Assembly: GCF_026427595.1 (NCBI RefSeq)
Contig: NZ_CP101527.1
Location: 2,855,001 to 2,919,000 of the forward strand
Direction: 5' to 3'
DNA from: Alkalimarinus sediminis
GTDB lineage: Bacteria > Pseudomonadota > Gammaproteobacteria > Pseudomonadales > Oleiphilaceae
DNA: 64,000 bases
Each line of letters opens with the position of its first letter. The first letter of the stretch is position 1. Shown one piece after another: positions 43,595 to 52,499 of the stretch. The position numbers and the translations under genes are program-made. A model generated the notes under the pieces. That model was not told the DNA's origin, made no database searches, and saw nothing but the letters and a program-made list of their open reading frames with translations.

Positions 43595-44707
43595 TTATGG
43601 TTGATAAGGTATATATTCAACAACCTCAAGATCAAAGCCTGAAATCGCCGAGAATTTCATTGGCGCACTTAGAAGCTGCATTTTACGCACACCTAGATCA
43701 TTCAAAATCTGAGAGCCTGTGCCTACAGTCTGATACACACCTGAACCGGCCTGCGCCGATCCTCGCGGTTTCTTAGGAGCGAAGAACTCAGTTACGCGAG
43801 CTTCTAGGTCATCGTCTGAATTGGTACCTAATAAAACAACAACGCCAGCACCTTCTGATGCTACTTTTTCCAGCGCCCGGTGCAAAGGCCAACTTGCAGA
43901 GCCCTTTTGTCTCGCGCCCAATAGATCGCGTAAAGTATCTGCCATGTGAACACGGACGGTCACGGGCGTTTCCGGATCAATATCACCTTTAACCATCGCA
44001 AGGTGAGTGTCACCTTGAATGGTGTCTTTATAGGTAACCAATTTAAATTCGCCATGCTCAGTATCAATCTGATACTCGTCTACCTTTTCAACCGTCTTCT
44101 CATTCAGCGCCCGGTAGTGAATCAGGTCTGCAATGGTTCCTATTTTTAGATTGTGCTCTTTAGCAAACGTCTCAAGGTCTGGTCGACGGGCCATCGTGCC
44201 GTCTTCATTCATGATTTCAACAATCGCTGCCGCCGGCTCATACCCGGCCATTCTGGCAAGGTCGCAACCCGCTTCAGTATGCCCTGCTCTGCTAAGAACG
44301 CCACCCGGCTGAGCCATAAGCGGGAAGATATGACCAGGCTGAACAATATCTTCAGGCTTAGCGGTACGACTTACGGCAGCACGCACAGTGTAAGCTCTAT
44401 CTGCAGCAGAAATACCTGTTGTAACCCCTTCTGCAGCTTCAATAGATACCGTGAAATTTGTTTGAAATTGAGCGTTATTCGAGTGAACCATTAATGGCAA
44501 CCCTAAAAACTCACAACGCTCATGAGTCAACGTCAGACATATTAGTCCACGCGCATGCTTTGCCATGAAGTTAATATCTTCTGGCCGCACTTGCTCTGCT
44601 GCGATAATTAGATCACCTTCGTTCTCACGATCTTCATCATCCATCAAGATAACCATTTTACCTTGACGAATATCTTCAATAATCTCTTCTATGCTATTGA
44701 GCTCCAT
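43595..44707 (-). CDS. ribB: DHBP synthase fused to a degenerate GTP cyclohydrolase II domain (RibBX type)
   Basis: The N-terminal half (about 1-200) is 3,4-dihydroxy-2-butanone-4-phosphate synthase: [34 protein letters not shown] and the downstream [13 protein letters not shown] motif are intact. The C-terminal half (about 205-370) has the GTP cyclohydrolase II fold pattern but lacks the zinc cysteines of GCHII (C-x2-GD...RCDC). In that place it reads [18 protein letters not shown]. This is the RibBX type, in which only the RibB activity is retained, so a separate ribA must exist elsewhere. 370 aa; AAGG precedes the ATG. Confidence 0.9.
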   Translation of the reverse strand: MELNSIEEIIEDIRQGKMVILMDDEDRENEGDLIIAAEQVRPEDINFMAKHARGLICLTLTHERCEFLGLPLMVHSNNAQFQTNFTVSIEAAEGVTTGISAADRAYTVRAAVSRTAKPEDIVQPGHIFPLMAQPGGVLSRAGHTEAGCDLARMAGYEPAAAIVEIMNEDGTMARRPDLETFAKEHNLKIGTIADLIHYRALNEKTVEKVDEYQIDTEHGEFKLVTYKDTIQGDTHLAMVKGDIDPETPVTVRVHMADTLRDLLGARQKGSASWPLHRALEKVASEGAGVVVLLGTNSDDDLEARVTEFFAPKKPRGSAQAGSGVYQTVGTGSQILNDLGVRKMQLLSAPMKFSAISGFDLEVVEYIPYQP

Positions 44708-44883
44708 TGAGCCACCTTTTCAAAAATTTAACGTTTCCAGACTTCAGACGCTCGTGACAAACTGCTAGTTCATCAGTGAAGTCTAATCGCTTATTGCGTA
44801 TTTCGCCTGCATTTTTAATCAGCTTAAACCTCTGTAACTTTTAGATTAGAGGCTCGAATTCAACTGATACTTAAAAATCTCTA

Positions 44884-45555
44884 CTATTTCATAAAACCAT
44901 TACTAGCTAAAAAATCTAAATTAATTTTCGAACTATGACTACCTGACGATGCGCCACCATCCTGAGTGAAGGTTAGCAGGCGCTCTAAGTATCTCGCAAC
45001 GAGGTCTACTTCTAAATGTACTTTAGAGCCTTGTCGATAGTCATTAATAACTGTCTCTGCTGCTGTATGAGGCACAATATTCAACACAAACTGAGCAGCC
45101 GAAACAGCATTGACCGTCAAACTTACACCATCAACAGTTATTGAACCTTTCTCAGCAATATATTTAGCTAGCTCTTCTGGTGCATCAATCACCATACGGA
45201 TAGAACGTCCATCATCATAACGATCAACCACAACCCCCACGCCGTCAACATGACCACTAACCATATGCCCACCCAGACGGGTCGCCAGAGTAAGTGCTTT
45301 CTCCAAATTAACTCGCGTACCAACACTGTAGCCCCCCATACGGGTATGGGTCATGGTTTCGTTAGATACATCAGCCCAAAAACCATTACGTTCAAGTGAG
45401 GTGACCGTTAAACAAACACCATTTACAGCAATACTATCGCCTAATTTAACGTCTTCAAGATTCAAGTCTGACGTCTCTATAAAGAGACTGCTATCTCCAC
45501 CTTGAGAGCGTATAACGCCTACTCGTCCTATTGCTTCAATAATACCGGTAAACAT
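44884..45555 (-). CDS. ribE: Riboflavin synthase (alpha subunit)
   Basis: Dismutates two lumazines to riboflavin. It has 223 aa and a duplicated barrel: the first half starts MFTGIIEAIGRVG and has NGVCLTVTSLE; the second has HMVSGHVDGVGVV and VDGVSLTVNAVS. The C-terminal tail SKINLDFLASNGFMK is typical. Called ribC or ribE depending on the nomenclature. It lies between ribD (12 bases) and the ribB-like gene (176 bases, no FMN riboswitch seen). Ribosome site AAAGGTAG. Confidence 0.96.
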   Translation of the reverse strand: MFTGIIEAIGRVGVIRSQGGDSSLFIETSDLNLEDVKLGDSIAVNGVCLTVTSLERNGFWADVSNETMTHTRMGGYSVGTRVNLEKALTLATRLGGHMVSGHVDGVGVVVDRYDDGRSIRMVIDAPEELAKYIAEKGSITVDGVSLTVNAVSAAQFVLNIVPHTAAETVINDYRQGSKVHLEVDLVARYLERLLTFTQDGGASSGSHSSKINLDFLASNGFMK

Positions 45556-45567
45556 GTACGCTACCTT

Positions 45568-46683
45568 TTATTCCGCTTCAAGTTGATAGATAAAACGAAT
45601 GTCATTCCCGACAGCTCTACTCTCAACCAGTTTCATGGGTATTTGTTGAGACATTCTATCAAGAGGAAGGTTGAGCAAAGGTCGAGCTCGACTCCCCATC
45701 AACGTGGGCGCCATATAGACCCATAATTCATCGACTAGCTGCTGGTATACAAATGCACCTGCAAGTGTTGCACCCGCTTCAATCAACACTTCATTACAAC
45801 CCTGTGCCGCAAGCCAACTCAAAAGCAGTTTTAAATCAACTCGCCCATTATCTGCAGCAAACGATTTAAAGGAGATTTGATCGGAATGGCGCAAGTCGTG
45901 CTCTACGCCTTTATTGCTAGCCATCGCCACTACAATCTTGCCCGCTAAACCTAACAGCTTTGACTCTGAAGTAATATCACCTTCTGAATCCACTACGACT
46001 CTGAGAGGCTGCCGTTCAGCAATGAGATCCGCATTATCCAAGCCTAGCTCTTCAGCTCTTACAGTCAGTGATGGATCATCCAGATTAACCGTACCTGACC
46101 CCGTAATAATAGCAGAGCTGCGCGCCCGTAAACGCTGCACGTCCTGCCTAGCCTCACTACCAGTAATCCACTGACTTTCACCTGATGCCATAGCAGTGCG
46201 ACCATCAACACTCATCGCCAACTTCACACGAACCAATGGAAACCCAGTCTTCATCCGTTTGATAAAACCAGGATTAAGGGCTTCTGCTTCTGTCTGAAGC
46301 AGGCCAGAGTCAACAATAATACCGGCATCCCGAAGCATCTGAAAACCGTTCCCAGCGACTAGCGGGTTAGGGTCTTGCATGGCGGCGACTACTCTTTTTA
46401 CCTTCGCTTCAATAAGAGCATTAGCGCAGGGTGGTGTTCGACCAAAATGACTACAAGGTTCTAACGTAACATAGGCAGTTGCGCCTTCTGCCTCCGCCCC
46501 TGCTTCTACAAGCGCGTTTACTTCGGCGTGTGCTTCACCGGCCTTTTGATGCCAGCCTCTTCCTATCACTTTGCCATCTTTAACAATAACACAACCCACG
46601 CGAGGATTTGGCTCGGTCGTGTAGAGCCCTTTATTGGCTAGCTGAATCGCTTCAGCCATATAAATTCGGTCTTGGTCAGTCAT
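45568..46683 (-). CDS. ribD: Bifunctional deaminase / reductase RibD
   Basis: Second and third riboflavin steps from the pyrimidine branch. It has 371 aa. The N-terminal deaminase has the zinc motif HAEVNAL (about 51-57) and EPCSHFGRTPPC (about 76-87). The C-terminal reductase has VRVKLAMSVDGRTAMASGESQWI, then RLRARSSAIITGSGTV and LIEAGATLAGAF. The start MTDQDRIYMAEAIQLANKG is normal. It lies between nrdR (22 bases) and ribE (12 bases), the common order nrdR-ribD-ribE-ribB-ribH-nusB. Confidence 0.97.
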   Translation of the reverse strand: MTDQDRIYMAEAIQLANKGLYTTEPNPRVGCVIVKDGKVIGRGWHQKAGEAHAEVNALVEAGAEAEGATAYVTLEPCSHFGRTPPCANALIEAKVKRVVAAMQDPNPLVAGNGFQMLRDAGIIVDSGLLQTEAEALNPGFIKRMKTGFPLVRVKLAMSVDGRTAMASGESQWITGSEARQDVQRLRARSSAIITGSGTVNLDDPSLTVRAEELGLDNADLIAERQPLRVVVDSEGDITSESKLLGLAGKIVVAMASNKGVEHDLRHSDQISFKSFAADNGRVDLKLLLSWLAAQGCNEVLIEAGATLAGAFVYQQLVDELWVYMAPTLMGSRARPLLNLPLDRMSQQIPMKLVESRAVGNDIRFIYQLEAE

Positions 46684-46705
46684 TAATGCTCACTTCCAGG
46701 CAAAA

Positions 46706-47170
46706 TCAGGCTTCTTGATTGGGATTGGACAAGCGATCAATCTCTTCTTTGAACTCATTGAGATCTTGAAAGCTGCGATAAACTGATGCGAACCGAACAT
46801 ATGCAACTTCGTCTAGCTTACGCAGTTCTGTCATCACTTCTTCACCAACCACCATGGATTTTAGCTCCCGCTCTCCAGTAGCCCTCAGACGGTGCTTAAT
46901 GCGATTGATCGACTGCTCAATCTCTTCGGTGCTAACGGGTCGTTTTTCAAGTGCTTTAATAAAACCTGCTCGCAGCTTTTCTTCATCGAAAGGCTGTCGT
47001 GTGCCATCATGTTTGACAACTCTAGGCATAACTAACTCGGCAGACTCGTAGGTCGTAAAACGCTCCCGACATGAGAGACACTCACGGCGACGTCTTACCT
47101 GCCCCCCACCAGCAACTAACCGGGAATCAATAACCTTGGTATCTTCTGCACTACAAAACGGGCAATGCAT
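46706..47170 (-). CDS. nrdR: Ribonucleotide reductase repressor NrdR
   Basis: ATP/dATP-sensing repressor of ribonucleotide reductase genes. It has 154 aa. The N-terminal zinc ribbon is [16 protein letters not shown] with [12 protein letters not shown], and the ATP-cone follows ([18 protein letters not shown]). The last part, [18 protein letters not shown], is strongly conserved. The start has AGGA at the usual spacing. It stands at the head of the riboflavin operon, 150 bases downstream of glyA with a terminator in between. Confidence 0.97.
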   Translation of the reverse strand: MHCPFCSAEDTKVIDSRLVAGGGQVRRRRECLSCRERFTTYESAELVMPRVVKHDGTRQPFDEEKLRAGFIKALEKRPVSTEEIEQSINRIKHRLRATGERELKSMVVGEEVMTELRKLDEVAYVRFASVYRSFQDLNEFKEEIDRLSNPNQEA

Positions 47171-47219
47171 GGCGTCTTCCTGTAAAGAGGGTTAACGTGA
47201 TGATGTTCTGGCGAATCTG

Positions 47220-47250
47220 TAAGAAAGGCGGGCAAAGCCCACCTTTCTTA
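47220..47250 (-). terminator. Terminator hairpin after glyA
   Basis: TAAGAAAGG-C-GGGC, three-base loop, GCCC-A-CCTTTCTTA: a 13-pair stem with one mismatch (47220-47250). On the minus strand the right arm ends in TTTCTTA. It lies between the glyA stop and the nrdR start. Confidence 0.6.
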
Positions 47251-47320
47251 ATTTAAGCACCCAACACTGAATACCGATACTATCACTATTTAGTGTCTGT
47301 GCTTGAGAGAGTGATTCTGG

Positions 47321-48577
47321 TTAGTTTGCATAAACCGGATGCTTAGCACAAAGCTCTATAACTTTAGCTTTGGTACTGGCAATGACATCTTCATTGTTGA
47401 TGTCATCAAGAATATCGCAAATCCAACCAGCCAGTTCTTTCGCTTCAGCAGTTTTAAAGCCACGACGGGTTATTGCTGGAGTACCAATACGTAGACCACT
47501 GGTCACGAATGGTGAGCGAGGGTCATTAGGGACCGCGTTTTTGTTGACTGTGATGTTGGCACGACCTAACGCAGCATCGGCATCTTTACCCGTAATATCT
47601 TTGCTGATTAGATCAACCAAGAACAAATGATCGTCAGTACCGTTAGACACGATATCAATACCACGCTCTAGGAAAACCGAAACCATTGCCTGCGCATTGT
47701 CAGCAACCTGCTGCTGGTAAGCTTTAAACTCATCAGACATTGCTTCTTTAAAGCAAATAGCTTTAGCTGCAATAACATGCATTAATGGTCCGCCCTGGCT
47801 TTCAGGGAATACGGCAAAGTTCAATTTCTTTTCAAGCGCTTCATCTGCCTTAGCTAAAATCAAACCACCACGAGGACCACCCAATGTTTTGTGAGTCGTT
47901 GTGGTTGTAACGTCTGCAATATTAACTGGGCTCGGGTAAACGCCGGCAGCGATCAAACCTGCAACGTGGGCCATATCAACAAACAAATAAGCGCCAACCT
48001 CATCAGCAATATCGCGGAAACGCTGCCAATCAACAACTCGTGAGTATGCTGAAAAGCCTGCTACTATCATTTTTGGCTTATGCTCACGCGCTAGTTCAGC
48101 TACCTGCTCATAATCAATTTCGCCAGTTTCTGCATTCAACCCGTATTGTACAGCGTTGTAGATACGACCAGAGAAACTAACTGATGCACCATGAGTTAAG
48201 TGTCCACCGTGCGCTAGGCTCATACCCAAAATTGTATCGCCAGGCTCACATAGCGCCATATAAACTGCTGCGTTGGCCTGCGAACCTGAGTGAGGTTGTA
48301 CGTTGGCATAATCTGCACCGAACAACTCTTTCGCACGATCGATAGCCAACTGTTCGATTACGTCAACATGCTCACAGCCGCCATAGTAGCGCTTACCTGG
48401 GTAACCTTCTGCATATTTGTTAGTTAAAACAGACCCTTGGGCTTCCATGACTCGGGGGCTGGTATAGTTCTCTGAAGCAATCAATTCAATATGTTCTTCT
48501 TGACGCTTAGCCTCTGCTTCAATTGCAGCAAAAACTTCATCATCAAATCCAGCAATAGTCATATCACGAGTAAACAT
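47321..48577 (-). CDS. glyA: Serine hydroxymethyltransferase
   Basis: PLP enzyme interconverting serine and glycine with tetrahydrofolate, the main source of one-carbon units. It has 418 aa. The PLP lysine is in [15 protein letters not shown] (about 229). [34 protein letters not shown] and [11 protein letters not shown] are conserved. The ATG at 48577 has AGAGG six bases upstream. It is divergent from ettA across 187 bases and followed by nrdR. Confidence 0.98.
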   Translation of the reverse strand: MFTRDMTIAGFDDEVFAAIEAEAKRQEEHIELIASENYTSPRVMEAQGSVLTNKYAEGYPGKRYYGGCEHVDVIEQLAIDRAKELFGADYANVQPHSGSQANAAVYMALCEPGDTILGMSLAHGGHLTHGASVSFSGRIYNAVQYGLNAETGEIDYEQVAELAREHKPKMIVAGFSAYSRVVDWQRFRDIADEVGAYLFVDMAHVAGLIAAGVYPSPVNIADVTTTTTHKTLGGPRGGLILAKADEALEKKLNFAVFPESQGGPLMHVIAAKAICFKEAMSDEFKAYQQQVADNAQAMVSVFLERGIDIVSNGTDDHLFLVDLISKDITGKDADAALGRANITVNKNAVPNDPRSPFVTSGLRIGTPAITRRGFKTAEAKELAGWICDILDDINNEDVIASTKAKVIELCAKHPVYAN

Positions 48578-48764
48578 CTGCAGCCTCTACCCTAATTCTC
48601 AGTGGATAGCCCCCCCTGAAAAAGCGAGAGCCAATAAAAAGGCGATATTTTAAACTAATCTGCGCCATACATCACTACACTGCATCGATTTATTGCCATT
48701 CATTCAATTATCCGCTAATTTTTGCGTCTATTCCTTTGCTTATTAACTAACAGGTTTCATTACA

Positions 48765-50426
48765 ATGGCCCAATACGTATACACCATGAACCGCGTGGGA
48801 AAGATTGTCCCACCGAAAAGAGAGATCCTTAAAGATATCTCGTTATCGTTTTTTCCCGGTGCAAAAATCGGCGTTCTAGGTCTTAACGGAGCCGGAAAAT
48901 CAACACTATTGCGGATTATGGCTGGCGTCGATACTGACTTTCATGGTGAGGCCCGTCCTCAACCCGGCATCAAGGTGGGGTACTTAGCTCAGGAGCCTGA
49001 GCTTGATGAGTCAAAAGACGTTAGAGGCAACATTGAAGACGGTGTAAAAGAGATTAAAGATGCGCTGGTTAGAATTGAAGAAGTATACGCCGCTTACGCC
49101 GAGCCAGACGCCGACTTCGATGCACTGGCTAGCGAACAGGCAAAACTAGAAGCCATTATCCAAACATCCGACGGCCACAACCTTGAACGAACACTGGAAG
49201 TCGCAGCCGATGCACTCAGACTGCCACCGTGGGATGCAGATGTAAGCAAGCTATCAGGCGGTGAAAAGCGTCGTGTCGCGCTATGTAAACTGCTACTCTC
49301 CAAACCCGACATGCTGCTGCTAGACGAACCGACCAACCACCTTGATGCAGAAAGTGTCGCATGGCTTGAGCGCTTTTTGCATGATTACACTGGCACTGTC
49401 GTTGCAATTACTCACGATCGCTATTTCCTCGACAATGTTGCGGGTTGGATTCTTGAGTTAGACCGAGGGTATGGCATCCCCTATGAAGGCAACTACTCTC
49501 AGTGGTTAGAAGCTAAAGATCAACGCCTTGAGCAACAAGGCAAGCAAGAAGCAGCTCACCAGAAAGCCATTAAAGCAGAGCTAGAGTGGGTTCGCAGCGG
49601 TACCAAGGGGCGTCATAGCAAAAGTAAAGCGCGTTTACAGCGTTTTGAGGACCTTAACTCGCAAGAGTTCCAAAAGCGCAATGAAACCATGGAGATCTAT
49701 ATTCCACCAGGGCCACGCTTGGGCGACCTGGTCATAGAGGCCAGCAACATCGAAAAAAGCTTTGGCGATAAACTTCTATTTAAAGATCTAACCTTCAAGG
49801 TGCCACCTGGAAGCATTGTGGGTGTTATTGGTGGTAATGGTGCGGGTAAATCAACACTATTCAAAATGGTCGCAGGCATGGAAACACCCGACCATGGTGA
49901 TATAAGAATTGGCGAAACCGTTGAGGTAGCGTACGTCGATCAAAGCCGCAACCTCGATAGCGACAACACCGTATGGGAGGAAATAAGCGACGGACAAGAT
50001 ATATTGCAAATAGGCAGCTATCAAACGCAGTCACGAGCCTACGTTAGTCGCTTCAACTTTAGAGGTAATGATCAACAAAAACGTGTTGGCGACCTTTCAG
50101 GTGGTGAACGAAACCGCTTGCATCTGGCAAAACTGCTAAAGCAAGGTGCGAATGTACTGTTGCTCGATGAGCCTACCAACGATCTTGATGTTGAGACACT
50201 ACGAGCGTTAGAAGAAGCTATTTTGGCATTCCCCGGTTGCGCAATTGTTATCTCCCACGACCGTTGGTTCTTAGACCGAATCGCCACTCATATCCTTGCA
50301 TTTGAGGGAGATAGTGAGGTGGTATGGCATGAGGGTAACTTCTCTGATTACGATGAAGACCTCAAAAAACGTAAGGGTGAGTCGGCCAAAACGCCACAAC
50401 GTTTGAAATACAAAAAACTAGCCTAA
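48765..50426 (+). CDS. ettA: Energy-dependent translational throttle protein EttA (ABC-F)
   Basis: Ribosome-associated ABC-F ATPase that gates the first peptide bond according to ATP/ADP. It has 553 aa. Two ABC domains: Walker A GLNGAGKSTLL (about 42-52) and GGNGAGKSTLF (about 360); signatures LSGGEKRRVAL and LSGGERNRLHL; Walker B LLLDEPTNHLD and LLLDEPTNDLD. The linker between them (P-site tRNA interaction motif) has EWVRSGTKGRHSKSKARLQRFE. The start MAQYVYTMNRVGKIVPPKRE is EttA-specific. No membrane domain. It is followed by a terminator and the PilZ gene. Confidence 0.97.
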   Translation: MAQYVYTMNRVGKIVPPKREILKDISLSFFPGAKIGVLGLNGAGKSTLLRIMAGVDTDFHGEARPQPGIKVGYLAQEPELDESKDVRGNIEDGVKEIKDALVRIEEVYAAYAEPDADFDALASEQAKLEAIIQTSDGHNLERTLEVAADALRLPPWDADVSKLSGGEKRRVALCKLLLSKPDMLLLDEPTNHLDAESVAWLERFLHDYTGTVVAITHDRYFLDNVAGWILELDRGYGIPYEGNYSQWLEAKDQRLEQQGKQEAAHQKAIKAELEWVRSGTKGRHSKSKARLQRFEDLNSQEFQKRNETMEIYIPPGPRLGDLVIEASNIEKSFGDKLLFKDLTFKVPPGSIVGVIGGNGAGKSTLFKMVAGMETPDHGDIRIGETVEVAYVDQSRNLDSDNTVWEEISDGQDILQIGSYQTQSRAYVSRFNFRGNDQQKRVGDLSGGERNRLHLAKLLKQGANVLLLDEPTNDLDVETLRALEEAILAFPGCAIVISHDRWFLDRIATHILAFEGDSEVVWHEGNFSDYDEDLKKRKGESAKTPQRLKYKKLA

Positions 50427-50434
50427 TGGCTGAT

Positions 50435-50459
50435 AGGCGAGTCATTAAAAGACTCGCCT
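50435..50459 (+). terminator. Terminator hairpin after ettA
   Basis: Perfect 9-bp stem AGGCGAGTC (50435-50443) with GACTCGCCT (50451-50459), seven-base loop, immediately after the ettA stop. The T tract is poor (TTCCC). Confidence 0.55.
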
Positions 50460-50517
50460 TCCCGCTAAAAAAAGCTATAGTAAAGGTAACCGTTCAAATG
50501 ATTCATTAGAGGGATTT

Positions 50518-50913
50518 ATGGATAGCAATCAACCTGCTAACGACAAACGCCACTTTAGCCGTATTTTATTTGATGCAACCTGCACACTGCATCAGGGAGT
50601 GCGCGAGTGGTCTGCAGAACTGCTTGATATCTCATTGCGCGGCATCTTGGTACAGTGCACAGAGCTATCCAACGCCGATTTTGAACAGCCTTTCGAAGCA
50701 ACCATTGCGCTATCGGATGGCGGTGAATCAATTATCATGTCACTCAAGCTCGCACATCATGAAGCAACACACTTAGGGTTTGAGTGTGAATATATCGATA
50801 TCGATAGCATCACACACCTTAAACGATTAGTGGAGCTAAACCTCGGCGACCCTGAGATTCTTAATAGAGAGCTAGGCTCACTAACTCTCTACCATCGTGC
50901 TCCTGCGGAGTAG
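50518..50913 (+). CDS. mapZ: PilZ domain c-di-GMP-binding protein, MapZ-like
   Basis: 131-aa stand-alone PilZ protein. The c-di-GMP signature is R11 and R15 in KRHFSR and D37, S39, G42 in DISLRG. It resembles P. aeruginosa PA4608 (MapZ) along its whole length, including GFECEYIDIDSITHLKRLVE and LNLGDPEILNREL near the C-terminus. In P. aeruginosa MapZ inhibits the chemotaxis methyltransferase CheR1 in a c-di-GMP-dependent way; the same partner is inferred here, not shown. It lies next to radA on the opposite strand, also as in P. aeruginosa as I remember it. Strong GAGGG ribosome site. Confidence 0.88.
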   Translation: MDSNQPANDKRHFSRILFDATCTLHQGVREWSAELLDISLRGILVQCTELSNADFEQPFEATIALSDGGESIIMSLKLAHHEATHLGFECEYIDIDSITHLKRLVELNLGDPEILNRELGSLTLYHRAPAE

Positions 50914-50918
50914 TCAGA

Positions 50919-52283
50919 TCAGCCTATAATATTAAGCGCCTCTGATAGTTTTTGTACGGCTATCACCTCCATTCCATCAATCGGCTTCTTCGGTGCATTG
51001 GCTTTTGGCACAATGGCACGCTTAAACCCGTGCTTTGCAGCCTCATGAACTCGTTCTTGCCCACTGGGCACAGGCCGTATCTCCCCCGACAACCCCACCT
51101 CGCCGATAATCACCATATCTTGAGGTAGACAGATACTTCTAAAGCTCGACACCACCGCCAACAGTGCCGCAAGATCAGCACTGGTTTCAGACACTCGAAC
51201 ACCGCCTACCACGTTAACAAATACATCTTGATCGCCGCAATGGAGCCCGCCGTGACGGTGCAAAACAGCTAGCAACATCGCTAGTCGGTTTTGATCTAAG
51301 CCGATAGCCACCCTTTTCGGGTAGCTCATCTGACTCTCATCTACCAGCGCCTGCAACTCAATCAATAGTGGCCGAGTCCCCTCCCAGATAACCGTCACAC
51401 CACTACCCGGCATCTGCTCTTCTGACCGATTGAGGAATATCGCACTGGGATTAGTCACCTCTTTGAGACCGTTCTCAAGCATAGCAAAGACCCCTAGCTC
51501 ATTGACGGCACCAAAGCGGTTTTTGATTCCACGCAAGGTTCTAAAGCGACTGTCATCCGACCCATCTAGCATAATCGAACAGTCGATCATATGCTCTAGA
51601 ACTTTAGGCCCTGCAATCGACCCCTCTTTAGTAACATGGCCGACCAAGAACAACACCGTACCGGTTTGTTTCGCATAACGGGTTAACATCGCTGCACTCT
51701 CACGCACCTGCGAGACACTGCCTGGTGCAGATTCAATCCCCTCCATATGCACAACCTGTATACTATCCACCACTAAAACCTTTGGCTGTGTTTTTTGCGC
51801 TGCCGCTATAATCGACTCCACATTGGTTTCAGACAACATTTGCAAGTTATTGGTTTTGATTCCCAAACGAGTGGCCCGCATTGCCACCTGCTGCAGAGAC
51901 TCTTCACCAGTAATATATAAAGCCGGCATACTGCCCGCCAAATAACACATGGTTTGCAGCAACAACGTACTCTTACCCGCTCCTGGCGAGCCACCAATGA
52001 GAATGGCAGACCCTGGCACAAGACCGCCACCCAATACGCGATCAAACTCACCAATGCCAGAAGTAAAACGTGGCTGCTCTTCGAGATTGATCTGGTCAAG
52101 CGATTGCACTTCCGATAACTTGCCCGCATAACCCTCAAAACGCGCCCCCTTGGAAGACGAGGACTTACCTACTTTAAACTCGCTAATGGTATTCCACTCA
52201 CCACAATCTGAGCACTGACCTTGCCATTTACCATATTCTGCACCGCAATCGGTACAGACATAGGCTGTTTTTACTTTTGCCAT
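50919..52283 (-). CDS. radA: DNA repair protein RadA
   Basis: Branch-migration helicase/ATPase in homologous recombination and repair. It has 454 aa. The N-terminal zinc finger has C10, C13, C24 and C27. Walker A is GSPGAGKS (98-105), the RadA-specific motif is KNRFGAVNELG (about 250), and the C-terminal Lon-protease-like domain has GEVGLSGEIRPV with RAIVPKANAPK. Its stop lies five bases from that of the convergent PilZ gene, so no terminator fits between them. It is divergent from metY. Confidence 0.97.
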   Translation of the reverse strand: MAKVKTAYVCTDCGAEYGKWQGQCSDCGEWNTISEFKVGKSSSSKGARFEGYAGKLSEVQSLDQINLEEQPRFTSGIGEFDRVLGGGLVPGSAILIGGSPGAGKSTLLLQTMCYLAGSMPALYITGEESLQQVAMRATRLGIKTNNLQMLSETNVESIIAAAQKTQPKVLVVDSIQVVHMEGIESAPGSVSQVRESAAMLTRYAKQTGTVLFLVGHVTKEGSIAGPKVLEHMIDCSIMLDGSDDSRFRTLRGIKNRFGAVNELGVFAMLENGLKEVTNPSAIFLNRSEEQMPGSGVTVIWEGTRPLLIELQALVDESQMSYPKRVAIGLDQNRLAMLLAVLHRHGGLHCGDQDVFVNVVGGVRVSETSADLAALLAVVSSFRSICLPQDMVIIGEVGLSGEIRPVPSGQERVHEAAKHGFKRAIVPKANAPKKPIDGMEVIAVQKLSEALNIIG

Positions 52284-52499
52284 TTACGCCCCATTTATCT
52301 ATCAAGCAGAATTAAACAATCCTCTCAGCCCTATGAGTCGATTATTCAGGCTAATATCTGCTACTCTTTAGCTCATTCAGAGAAAATAAAAGAATAATAG
52401 CGACAAAGTTGCTGAACAGATAGACAGCAAGCGACTATTAAGGTCAAAAAAGTAATAATGATCAAACCTAACAACAATGACTCAGGAGATAGGTAAGTC

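Noticed and set aside
44708-44883. FMN riboswitch before the ribB-like gene
   Set aside because: I looked for the conserved RFN-element blocks and did not find them; only a distant 8-bp inverted repeat (44739-44746 with 44777-44784) is present.
52284-52499. SAM riboswitch or MetJ boxes before metY
   Set aside because: No kink-turn/SAM-I pattern and no AGACGTCT-like tandem sites were seen.
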